35,744 bases of DNA. Source: Melioribacter roseus. GTDB lineage: Bacteria > Bacteroidota > Ignavibacteria > Ignavibacteriales > Melioribacteraceae. The stretch lies in NCBI GenBank assembly GCA_020723165.1, contig DYJK01000028.1, positions 1 through 35,744 on the forward strand, written 5' to 3'. This document shows, piece by piece, positions 24,220 to 31,260 of the stretch. The position numbers and the translations under genes were made by a program. How positions within the stretch are numbered: the first letter of the stretch is position 1; each line of letters starts with the position of its first letter. The notes beneath the pieces were generated by a model. That model did no database searches. It saw only the letters and a program-made list of their open reading frames with translations, and was not told the DNA's origin.

Positions 24220-24504
24220 ATGAATAATAACAACCAATATGAAAATGAGAAAGTAAAAATTAAGGGAGAAAGAAAAGTTTTAGAATTACCTTTGCTTGAA
24301 TTAGTATTAATGCTTTCTCAAAAAATTATCCATCTTGAAGCAACACAAAAAGTAATGAATGAAAAGTTCTTACAATTGCTGAAGGTTGTTATAAAAGATA
24401 CAGTACACGAAAACAATCTTGAAAAGATTATGAGTCATATTAATAATGAAATTGAGGTAGAGAAATCAAAAATTATAAATGAAATTATCCAGCAGCATAA
24501 ATAA
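24220..24504 (+). CDS. small coiled-coil protein before the tape measure (94 aa)
   Basis: Start ATG 24220, eight bases after AAGG; GTG 24214 is a poorer choice. Mostly helical: LLELVLMLSQKIIHLEATQK (~26-45) then QLLKVVIKDT and a charged tail ending NEIIQQHK. It shares layout with the 81-aa gene on the other side of the tape measure (FNEFIVQKLIDIEAKLQWQN ... AEIIKRYT): a helix of similar heptads, a middle KxxxxKD stretch and an 'xEII' end. The pair may be diverged duplicates acting as tape-measure chaperones, like lambda gpG/gpGT, which also lie just before the tape-measure gene. Family not recognised. Confidence 0.6.
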   Translation: MNNNNQYENEKVKIKGERKVLELPLLELVLMLSQKIIHLEATQKVMNEKFLQLLKVVIKDTVHENNLEKIMSHINNEIEVEKSKIINEIIQQHK

Positions 24505-24515
24505 GGAGATTTGTT

Positions 24516-26489
24516 ATGGCAAACAAAGGTATAGTAAATACAGTAACACTTATCATAGACGGCAAAAACAATTCAGTAAGTGCAATTAAGTCCGCAGAGG
24601 GTGACATTACCAAATTATCAGATTTAATTAAAAATACCGGTTTGAGTGTAGATTCACTTGGCGGTGCACTTGGTAAAATGTTTGCCGGTTTTTCAGTGGG
24701 CTGGGCTGCCAGTGAACTATTTCAATTCATGAAAGGTGTTATTAACACTGCTGATGAATTATATAAAATGTCTCAAAAGACTGGTATCAGTGTTGAATCC
24801 TTATCCACCTTAAGATATGCAGCTGATTTGAGTGGGGTGGAATTAGAGTCTTTTGAATCTTCAATTATAAAATTTAATAAAGCAATTTATGAAGCAGAGG
24901 ACGGGAGTGGAGAAACTGCAGAAGCTTTCAAAAAACTCGGTATAAATTTGAAAGACTCTAATGGAATTTTAAAAGATGCAGAGCAATTATTCTTTGAAAC
25001 TTCCGATAAACTATCCGTAATGGAAGACGGTACACAGAAAGCAGCTCTCTCTTTGAAATTGTTCTCGAAGTCTGGTGCTGATATGATTCCCTTATTGAAT
25101 GAAGGGACTACCGGGCTTAATAAATTAATGCAAGAAGCTCGTAATCTTGGAATTGAAATGTCTACAAATACAGCAATGCAAGCGCAAATGTTCAATGATC
25201 AATTAACTACATTAAAGTATCAAGCTGAAGGTATAGCAGTTGAAGCATTACCGGGGTTATTAGATGAACTCTCTGAGATTGCATATTGGTTTCAAAATTT
25301 CAACTGGGAAAATTTTTGGAGAGTGATGGTCCTTTGGGAAGAACCAAAAGGATTTTCTGAATGGAAGAAAAATGCTGCAGAAGCTGCGAAAGCCAGAAAT
25401 GAACAATTGCAAAAGCAGAATGAAATTAATGCTGCAAAGGAAAAAGAAGAAATTCTTACACAAAACCAGTTAAGAATGCAAAAAGCTCTCAGTGACGGTT
25501 GGCGTGAACAAAAACTAATCATCGTTAATGAGCTAATTGGAAATGGAATCGATAAAACTACGATCGCTTTCTATCAATTGATGAATAATGTAGAAGCCCT
25601 GAAAGAAAAATATAAAGGTATTCCCGAAAGTCAGAAGATCCTCAATTCCTACGTTGAAGAATGGATGTTGCAAAATGATATAATGAATAATACTAACCTT
25701 CCATCTTTATTAACCAAAATGAATTTGTTAAGCGATAAATTTGGCACGATACCGGCAGCACTAGAACTAGCAAATTTTTACGCTGATCAGTTAGCACAAA
25801 AAGCCGGCAAGATGTATGGAAGTGATGATGTTACTCCAACCGGACCAGAAAGAATGCCTGGGCAAACCAACCAACCAATAAAAACATTATTACCTTTACC
25901 GGATATGGAAGAAATTATGAAAAGATTCCATATAATTGAAGCAAGATCCACAGAGGTTACCGCTGGTATGACCTTAGAGTTTTTAGTTCTAGAAGGTGTT
26001 ATATCTAATTCACTTGGAAATATGGCATCGGCAGCGGAAATGGCATTTGTCGGATTTGGTGAAAAGAATCGTGCATTCTTTGAAGCATACAAAGCATTCG
26101 CTGTAGCTCAAGCTTTAATTGACACATATACTAGTGCCAATGCAGCTTACAAAGCTATGGCGGGAATTCCATTCTTCGGACCAGTACTGGCTGCCGCTGC
26201 TGCAACAGCAGCTATTGTCTATGGTTTAGGAAATGTTGGGCGGATTGCATCTTTACAACCAGGTTCGCGCGGCAGCGGCGGAGGATCGGCAAGTACGCCA
26301 GCTCTTCATATTCCAAGTTATAATAATTCTCAAGTAATTAACAACAATACACAAACAGATAATACTAAAACAGTAACCATTCACATACATTCATACGGTG
26401 GGTATGGAAGCGATGCTGACCGGGAAGTAAGAGAAAGACTTGCGCCAGCGATTAACCGAGCTTACCGGGATGGTGTATTTGATTTTTAA
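24516..26489 (+). CDS. phage tail tape-measure protein
   Basis: Sets tail length and is ejected with the DNA. The N-terminal part (VNTVTLIIDGKNNSVSAIKS, GWAASELFQFMKGVINTADE, then YKMSQKTGISVESLSTLRYA, ~76-95) is typical of tape-measure proteins. The centre is a long alpha-helical region, and a C-terminal hydrophobic segment GIPFFGPVLAAAAATAAIVY (~549-568) is followed by a Gly/Ser linker and a His-rich beta-like end (VTIHIHSYGGYGSDADREVR). 657 aa would mean a tail of roughly 100 nm by the usual 0.15 nm per residue. ATG 24516 has AAGGAGA upstream. It is the largest gene of the element and looks intact. Confidence 0.88.
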   Translation: MANKGIVNTVTLIIDGKNNSVSAIKSAEGDITKLSDLIKNTGLSVDSLGGALGKMFAGFSVGWAASELFQFMKGVINTADELYKMSQKTGISVESLSTLRYAADLSGVELESFESSIIKFNKAIYEAEDGSGETAEAFKKLGINLKDSNGILKDAEQLFFETSDKLSVMEDGTQKAALSLKLFSKSGADMIPLLNEGTTGLNKLMQEARNLGIEMSTNTAMQAQMFNDQLTTLKYQAEGIAVEALPGLLDELSEIAYWFQNFNWENFWRVMVLWEEPKGFSEWKKNAAEAAKARNEQLQKQNEINAAKEKEEILTQNQLRMQKALSDGWREQKLIIVNELIGNGIDKTTIAFYQLMNNVEALKEKYKGIPESQKILNSYVEEWMLQNDIMNNTNLPSLLTKMNLLSDKFGTIPAALELANFYADQLAQKAGKMYGSDDVTPTGPERMPGQTNQPIKTLLPLPDMEEIMKRFHIIEARSTEVTAGMTLEFLVLEGVISNSLGNMASAAEMAFVGFGEKNRAFFEAYKAFAVAQALIDTYTSANAAYKAMAGIPFFGPVLAAAAATAAIVYGLGNVGRIASLQPGSRGSGGGSASTPALHIPSYNNSQVINNNTQTDNTKTVTIHIHSYGGYGSDADREVRERLAPAINRAYRDGVFDF

Positions 26490-26500
26490 TTGGAGGATAA

Positions 26501-26746
26501 ATGAATAATGAAGAAATAGTAAACTTCAAGATCCCACCTGAAAGGTTTAATGAATTCATTGTACAAAAACTCATTGATATTGAAGCAAAATTACAATGGC
26601 AGAATAATCAAATAAATGGGATTGTCATATTACTTAAGAATAAGGATGAAAAATTCAACGTGATCGAATATGTAAAAAATTCTAAAGAAGAAATCAGAAA
26701 TATTCGGTTAGAAATAATTGCAGAAATAATTAAGAGGTATACTTAG
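26501..26746 (+). CDS. small helical protein after the tape measure (81 aa)
   Basis: ATG 26501 follows a strong TTGGAGG site 11 bases after the tape-measure stop, so the two are co-transcribed and likely co-translated. The product is helical and charged (ERFNEFIVQKLIDIEAKLQW, then QNNQINGIVILLKNKDEKFN, ending EIIAEIIKRYT). No signal peptide, membrane helix or known family. Its plan resembles the 94-aa gene on the other side of the tape measure. It is the last credible gene before the right attachment site. Possible tail-assembly helper; function unknown. Confidence 0.6.
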   Translation: MNNEEIVNFKIPPERFNEFIVQKLIDIEAKLQWQNNQINGIVILLKNKDEKFNVIEYVKNSKEEIRNIRLEIIAEIIKRYT

Positions 26747-26956
26747 GGTTGATTATTTGATTTCACTTCGATAAGTTCAAAATCGAAAAAGCAGAAAAGT
26801 TCGCAAATGATAAAAGTTTCTTTACAAAGAGAAAGCTGGATCGATTATAGGGATTGCGAACCCCTTTGCTTGTCGATACAGCTTTTTCATTTTAAACCTA
26901 CAAAAACACTCGGTACATTTTCGGTACACATTAATCAGAGGGACATTAAAAAACAC
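26747..26956. other. non-coding right end of the element, with CGGTACA repeats
   Basis: No credible gene (a 62-codon frame at 26807 lacks a ribosome site and runs into the tRNA terminator). It holds two direct CGGTACA copies at 26911 and 26922, 11 bp apart, and a TTCGCAA/TTGCGAA inverted pair around 26795-26870. Being 70-90 bp inside attR, these are plausible arm-type sites for integrase or an excision factor. Confidence 0.35.
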
Positions 26957-26993
26957 AAAAAGAAAAGCCCCTATATCTTTCGATTTCGGGGCT
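26957..26993 (-). terminator. element-supplied terminator for tRNA-Thr
   Basis: On the minus strand, AGCCCC (26993-26988) and GGGGCT (26971-26966) form a stem around GAAATCGAAAGATATA, followed by TTTCTTTTTGTG. It lies immediately downstream of the reconstituted tRNA-Thr and replaces the original terminator left at 14621-14653. Confidence 0.7.
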
Positions 26994-26995
26994 AA

Positions 26996-27040
26996 TTGAG
27001 CTGGCGGACGGATTTGAACCGCCGACCGGCTGATTACAAA
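26996..27040 (-). repeat. attR: 45-bp copy inside the intact tRNA-Thr
   Basis: Exact duplicate of 14652-14696. It covers the tRNA from its anticodon loop to the 3' end plus three bases. Crossover inside the anticodon-loop to 3'-end segment is the usual choice of tRNA-targeting tyrosine integrases. Flanks differ at both sides (A versus T before, T versus G after). Confidence 0.92.
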
Positions 27041-27071
27041 TCAGCTGCTCTACCAGCTGAGCTACGCCAGC
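26999..27071 (-). tRNA. tRNA-Thr (anticodon UGU)
   Basis: Complete 73-base cloverleaf on the minus strand: acceptor GCTGGCG/CGCCAGC with discriminator T, D-stem GCTC/GAGC, anticodon stem GCTGA/TCAGC around loop TTTGTAA, T-stem GGCGG/CCGTC with loop TTCAAAT. The anticodon TGT reads ACA threonine codons. No CCA is encoded. The 3' half is supplied by the integrated element, and the gene remains functional in appearance. The 5' flank lies in host DNA upstream of the TrmH gene, divergently arranged. Confidence 0.95.
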
Positions 27072-27154
27072 ATCTCAAAAATTGCGGCACAAATCTAAAA
27101 TAAATTACCATTCTATGCAAACTTTCGTAATTTTCTGGAAAATAAATTTGAGTT

Positions 27155-27916
27155 ATGATTACAAAAAACGAGTTAAAATATTATTCCGATCTTAATTTGA
27201 AGAAAAATAGAAATGAAGAGAGAAAATTTATTGTTGAAGGTCCAAAACTAATAACCGAGGCATTGGTTTCTAACTATGAATGCGAATTGATTTTGTCTTC
27301 ATTTAAGTTTTTTGAAGATAGCCCTGAGTTTTTTAATCATAGATATGTTAAGAAAAATAATATCGAATTGATAAAACAAAAAGAACTCGAAAAAGTCTGT
27401 GATACAACAACTCCGCAAGGAATAGCTGGTGTTTTTAGGTTTCGCGAAGCAGACGAAATAAATAATATAGTAGGAAGTCTAATCGTAGCGTTAGAAAATG
27501 TTTCTGATCCGGGGAATATGGGAACAATACTTCGTAACTGCGATTGGTTTGGAATTAGAACTGTTATGTTGAGTGAAAATTGTGCGGAAGTTTATAATCC
27601 CAAAACAATAAGAGCTTCTGCCGGATCTTTGTTTCATCTAAATATTATAGCGGTAAAAAATTTTTATGAAGAAATTAAAAAAGTAAAAGATAATGGGTAC
27701 AAAGTTCTTTGTACTGATATTAAAGGCGAGAATATTTTTAAGTTTGGGTTACCGGAAAAGTTAGTAATAGCATTATCAAGCGAAGCACACGGACCTACCG
27801 AAAAATTATTATCCATTTCAGATCATATTGTAACAATTCCTAAAAAGGGAAAAGCCGAATCGCTGAATGTTGCAAGCGCTTCGGCTGTTTTGCTTTCGGA
27901 ATTAACGAGAGACTAA
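27155..27916 (+). CDS. TrmH/SpoU-family RNA 2'-O-methyltransferase
   Basis: AdoMet-dependent methylation of a ribose in rRNA or tRNA. The three SPOUT motifs are visible: ENVSDPGNMGTILRNCDWFG (114-133), SSEAHGPTE (~209-217) and IPKKGKAESLNVASASAVLL (~228-247), which form the knotted cofactor site. An N-terminal RNA-binding domain (NEERKFIVEGPKLITEAL, 20-37) is of the L30e-like type. Length 253 aa is typical. ATG 27155. TAAATTTG at 27143-27150 fits a -7 promoter element and would leave almost no leader. The 3' end overlaps the convergent DinB gene by 15 bp. The exact RNA target cannot be told. Confidence 0.9.
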   Translation: MITKNELKYYSDLNLKKNRNEERKFIVEGPKLITEALVSNYECELILSSFKFFEDSPEFFNHRYVKKNNIELIKQKELEKVCDTTTPQGIAGVFRFREADEINNIVGSLIVALENVSDPGNMGTILRNCDWFGIRTVMLSENCAEVYNPKTIRASAGSLFHLNIIAVKNFYEEIKKVKDNGYKVLCTDIKGENIFKFGLPEKLVIALSSEAHGPTEKLLSISDHIVTIPKKGKAESLNVASASAVLLSELTRD

Positions 27917-28363
27917 TTTCCTTTTGTAAAAAATGTAATCTGTTTGTACCGGCTCAAAAGAATTTTGCCTGAGCAGTAAATTAATTTGTGCACGATGGTA
28001 TGTTGAATGATTTATCAGGTGTGTGATAATATCTTTTAATTTGGAAACGGCTTCAATCCCTTTTGTGTTTCGGTACTGATATTCTTTTTCAAGATTGTTT
28101 TCCACCGGATTATTTAAAAGATCGAGCCAATCGCTTGTACTTTTCTTTGAGCGCTGTTGCAACTCTTTAAGTGAAAGCACTTTCCAGAAAACATTATCGT
28201 AATTACCCCTTACTCTTCCGAGCCAGTTTTCTTGACTTAAAATAATATGGCCCAATAATTCCAAAATTTTTTCCGGCGGATTTTCAACTTTGACTAATGT
28301 TAAAAATATTTGCTCATTAGCCCAATCGTTGTATTCAAACAAATTTATGAAATGGTTTTGCAT
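27902..28363 (-). CDS. DinB-family four-helix metal-binding protein
   Basis: YNDWANEQIF (11-20), a His in LLGHIILSQENWL and HLINHSTYHRAQI near residue 120 give the three-histidine metal site of the DinB/YfiT fold. Members include bacillithiol or mycothiol-dependent transferases and damage-inducible proteins of unknown action. Length 153 aa fits. ATG 28363 is 7 bases after the amylase stop on the same strand, so it may be read from that transcript. It overlaps the TrmH gene tail-to-tail by 15 bp. The substrate is unknown. Confidence 0.85.
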   Translation of the reverse strand: MQNHFINLFEYNDWANEQIFLTLVKVENPPEKILELLGHIILSQENWLGRVRGNYDNVFWKVLSLKELQQRSKKSTSDWLDLLNNPVENNLEKEYQYRNTKGIEAVSKLKDIITHLINHSTYHRAQINLLLRQNSFEPVQTDYIFYKRKLVSR

Positions 28364-28370
28364 GGATTTC

Positions 28371-31214
28371 TCATTTTAATAGAATCATCTTCTTAGTTTG
28401 TACAAAATTGCCCGACTGAAGTTTGTAGAAATAAACGCCTGATGATAGTTGTAAGTTGTTATTAGTTGATAGTTGTATAGAATATTGCCCAGCTTCTTTG
28501 TATTCGTTAACAAGTGTTGCAGCCTCCCTTCCGAGAATATCATACACTTTCAAGGTTGTGTAACCTGAAACTTGTAACGCGTAACGAATAGTAGTTGTTG
28601 GATTAAACGGGTTGGGATAGTTTTGTGAAAGGGAAAATTCCGCCGGTAAATTTTCTTCTTCATCATCACCAGTAATTATTTCTCTACCATCTTCAGGGGT
28701 AGGTAATTTTACTGTTGTATAAATTTTGAATTCACCGGGCTGTAAATTAATTTGATCACTCACGTTTACAACATTCAAACTATCGCCCGTGAAATAATCA
28801 TACCACATCCCGGTATTTTGGAAGGAAGGATTCATACTTCCGGCAGTAACTCCAAAATTGCCGATTATGTTCACGTTCATCGAACCGTGATTGATGCTGA
28901 TTCGTTTGAATGTAGATGCAACATTCATGGAAAAATCCGAACTTGAAAACGCTTCGTAATTTGTTTTTAGTTTTATCAGCCCGGAATAAACTTTGAATAA
29001 TTTTTGTCTTTCCGATTGGGATGAGTTTGTGTAGTAATCCCAGCGAATTGGTTTTTCACCCACACGATCGTTATAATTTATAGAATAATCATAACCAAGC
29101 TCGCCGAACTGCCAAATCATTTTTGGACCGGGTACGGTTATAAAAAATGTGGCGGCAAGTTTAATTCTGCTTAATGCGTAGTTCAATTTTTTAATGTTGT
29201 AATCGCCGCTTGAATTTCCGAACTGTAAATTTTTGTACATCAATCTTTCTTCATCGTGACTTTCCATGTAGCCGACAAGATGCGGCTGTGTCCAGGTTCT
29301 ATTTTTATAAGAGATATTACTGAAGTTAGATGTGCTGACCCATCCCATCGTTGCTTCGTTGTAATTGTAGTTGAGGTTGCCCCAAAGCATCATGCCGTGA
29401 TCGGAAAGAATTTTCTCTTCGTAGTTATCGGCAAAGTGCTCAAGAATTACATAAGCGGTTGAATCGACTTCCCAAATTTTATCCGCCATTCTTTTTAGGA
29501 TTGTAATTCGCGAAGCATCATACGCACTGCCGTCGCCGGATTTGTTGGTAAATCCTTTTGTAAAATCGAAACGGAAACCATCAAATTTGTAGTCTGTTAA
29601 CCAGTATGATGTAACCCGATCGACAAAATATTTTGTGTCTTTGCTTTCATGATTAAAATCATAACCCCAAGAAAAAACCGGGTTTGGTGAAACTTGATTG
29701 AACCACGGATTATCTGCCGAAGGTCTGCCGCTCGTTTCATCCCAATACATCCGTACCATTGGATTCAAACCATATGCATGGTTCAGAACGATATCCATAA
29801 TTACCGCAATCCCGTTTTGATGACATGCATCGATGAATGATTTTAATGAATCGCGGTGACCATAATATTTATCAACCGCAAAGTACATCATTGGATTGTA
29901 ACCCCAACTGCTGTTATTCTCAAACTCACTTACCGGCATTAATTCAATTGCATTGATTCCGAGTTTTTTGAAGTAGCTCAAAGTGTCTTTGAGAGTTTTA
30001 AAATTATGTGTAGAAATAAAATCTCTCACCAGCAGTTCGTAAATAACAAGTTTTTCTTTTTGAGGTTTAACAAAATTATTGTTGTGCCATTGATACGAAT
30101 CTGGTATTGTACTGTATATGCTGACAATATTTTCAGTGTATCCGGTAGGGTATGGTTTTAAATTTGGATATGTTGAAGATGATATATAATGATCATTCCA
30201 TGGATCAGAGATTTTTTTAGAATAAGGGTCAGGGATTCTTACAGTTCCATCTATTAAATATTGATATCCATATTCATCAACATCTGGAATGGGTATATTT
30301 CCTATCCACCATATAACGCTGTCAGGCTTTGGTTCGTATCGATTCATAAAATAATTAGTATCGACTTTCCAAGCAGTTAAATCACTAATCATATAAACAA
30401 AATTTTTCTTTGGAGCATAAAGGGTAAAAATGCCAGTATCTTCAGCTTTTCCTACAATTACTCCATCTGGTAACGGTAAATTTTTCACGGTCGGATTTCT
30501 CATTATAACAAATTCAACGGTATCTGTTAGACTAGCTGTGTCCTCTGCTATTATTGCTATATTATTTACTCCACCGGCATAATCATCGGCAATAAAAATG
30601 TAATCAAGATTTTGTGTAGTAGTTTCTGATTTTAATTGGTCATTCACATAAAGTTTGATTGATGATGTCTTTGTTCCGAGTTCCACGGTTTCAGCGGATA
30701 TATCCAAACTATCACCTTGAGAAACGAACACCGGCGAGCGAAGCGGATCGCCGAAGTTATTGTTTACAGTTGGAGTGTTTAGTACAAGTGATAATCCGGG
30801 TTCAAAAACTGAAACATAAATATCTTCTGTTTGTTTTGAACCATCCGAACTTCTTAAGACAAGACACAACTCTGTAATTTTTTCGCTTGAAGATACGGCA
30901 TAATAAATTCTTGGATTATCAATAACAAGCTGATAAACATTAGTTCCGGTTCTTGTCAACTTTGGTTGTGTAGAGTTATTGCCCCAGCTTCCGATTACAT
31001 GCTGCCATCTTCCGGCTTGTGTAGTAACGCCGGTGTGTGCGTAAACATCACCGTTATAACCAGCAATTTTATTTGCATGTGTTGCATTAGTTACATCAAA
31101 TGTTAAAACAATGCTGTCTGTTTCTGTTGGATATGTTGGAACAGTTGTTACGACAGTTTGTGCAAATGAAAACGAAGAAATAAAAAATAAAATATAAATA
31201 GTTCTAAAATTCAT
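28371..31214 (-). CDS. secreted GH13 alpha-amylase-family glycosidase with type IX sorting domain
   Basis: Signal peptide MNFRTIYILFFISSFSFAQ (1-19), two beta-sandwich modules (~20-240, starch-binding or E-set type; ~255-345, CBM48-like, YQYLIDGTVRIPDPYS), then a GH13 barrel (~385-760). Catalytic regions are intact: DIVLNH (474-479), GFRFD with nucleophile Asp550, VILEHF with acid/base Glu592, and SHDEE with His653-Asp654. The last ~85 residues (NYPNPFNPTTTIRY ... YFYKLQSGNFVQTKKMILLK) are a C-terminal type IX secretion sorting domain. It cleaves or remodels alpha-1,4-glucans outside the cell. ATG 31214 is used because it opens the signal peptide; 947 aa. It lies 46 bp downstream of the TonB-plug protein gene, same strand. 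Confidence 0.92.
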   Translation of the reverse strand: MNFRTIYILFFISSFSFAQTVVTTVPTYPTETDSIVLTFDVTNATHANKIAGYNGDVYAHTGVTTQAGRWQHVIGSWGNNSTQPKLTRTGTNVYQLVIDNPRIYYAVSSSEKITELCLVLRSSDGSKQTEDIYVSVFEPGLSLVLNTPTVNNNFGDPLRSPVFVSQGDSLDISAETVELGTKTSSIKLYVNDQLKSETTTQNLDYIFIADDYAGGVNNIAIIAEDTASLTDTVEFVIMRNPTVKNLPLPDGVIVGKAEDTGIFTLYAPKKNFVYMISDLTAWKVDTNYFMNRYEPKPDSVIWWIGNIPIPDVDEYGYQYLIDGTVRIPDPYSKKISDPWNDHYISSSTYPNLKPYPTGYTENIVSIYSTIPDSYQWHNNNFVKPQKEKLVIYELLVRDFISTHNFKTLKDTLSYFKKLGINAIELMPVSEFENNSSWGYNPMMYFAVDKYYGHRDSLKSFIDACHQNGIAVIMDIVLNHAYGLNPMVRMYWDETSGRPSADNPWFNQVSPNPVFSWGYDFNHESKDTKYFVDRVTSYWLTDYKFDGFRFDFTKGFTNKSGDGSAYDASRITILKRMADKIWEVDSTAYVILEHFADNYEEKILSDHGMMLWGNLNYNYNEATMGWVSTSNFSNISYKNRTWTQPHLVGYMESHDEERLMYKNLQFGNSSGDYNIKKLNYALSRIKLAATFFITVPGPKMIWQFGELGYDYSINYNDRVGEKPIRWDYYTNSSQSERQKLFKVYSGLIKLKTNYEAFSSSDFSMNVASTFKRISINHGSMNVNIIGNFGVTAGSMNPSFQNTGMWYDYFTGDSLNVVNVSDQINLQPGEFKIYTTVKLPTPEDGREIITGDDEEENLPAEFSLSQNYPNPFNPTTTIRYALQVSGYTTLKVYDILGREAATLVNEYKEAGQYSIQLSTNNNLQLSSGVYFYKLQSGNFVQTKKMILLK

Positions 31215-31260
31215 GGTGCTCTCTAATAAATGTGAAAACAAAATATAAATGTTGGGTTAG

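Larger units (their letters stand above)
14652..27040 (+). mobile_element. 12.3-kb tRNA-Thr-integrated phage satellite-like element
   Basis: Bounded by the 45-bp direct repeats; unit length 12,344 bp. All recognisable genes lie on the + strand in the order integrase, small HTH and membrane proteins, unknowns, second tyrosine recombinase, phage replisome organiser with iterons, minor tail protein Z, small terminase, large terminase, tape-measure protein. Portal, major capsid, head protease, head-tail joining, baseplate, fibre and lysis genes are not seen. Most genes touch or overlap and none looks broken. At the right end the element supplies a new tRNA 3' end and a new terminator. Possible identities: helper-dependent phage satellite, strongly reduced prophage, or gene-transfer device; the first is favoured. 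Confidence 0.85.

Noticed and set aside
26807-26995. 62-codon frame at the right end of the element
   Set aside because: No ribosome site, unlikely composition (ends in the tRNA terminator hairpin), and no family likeness.
14652-27040. Conjugative element (ICE) interpretation
   Set aside because: No relaxase, coupling protein or type IV secretion gene is visible, while packaging and tail genes are.
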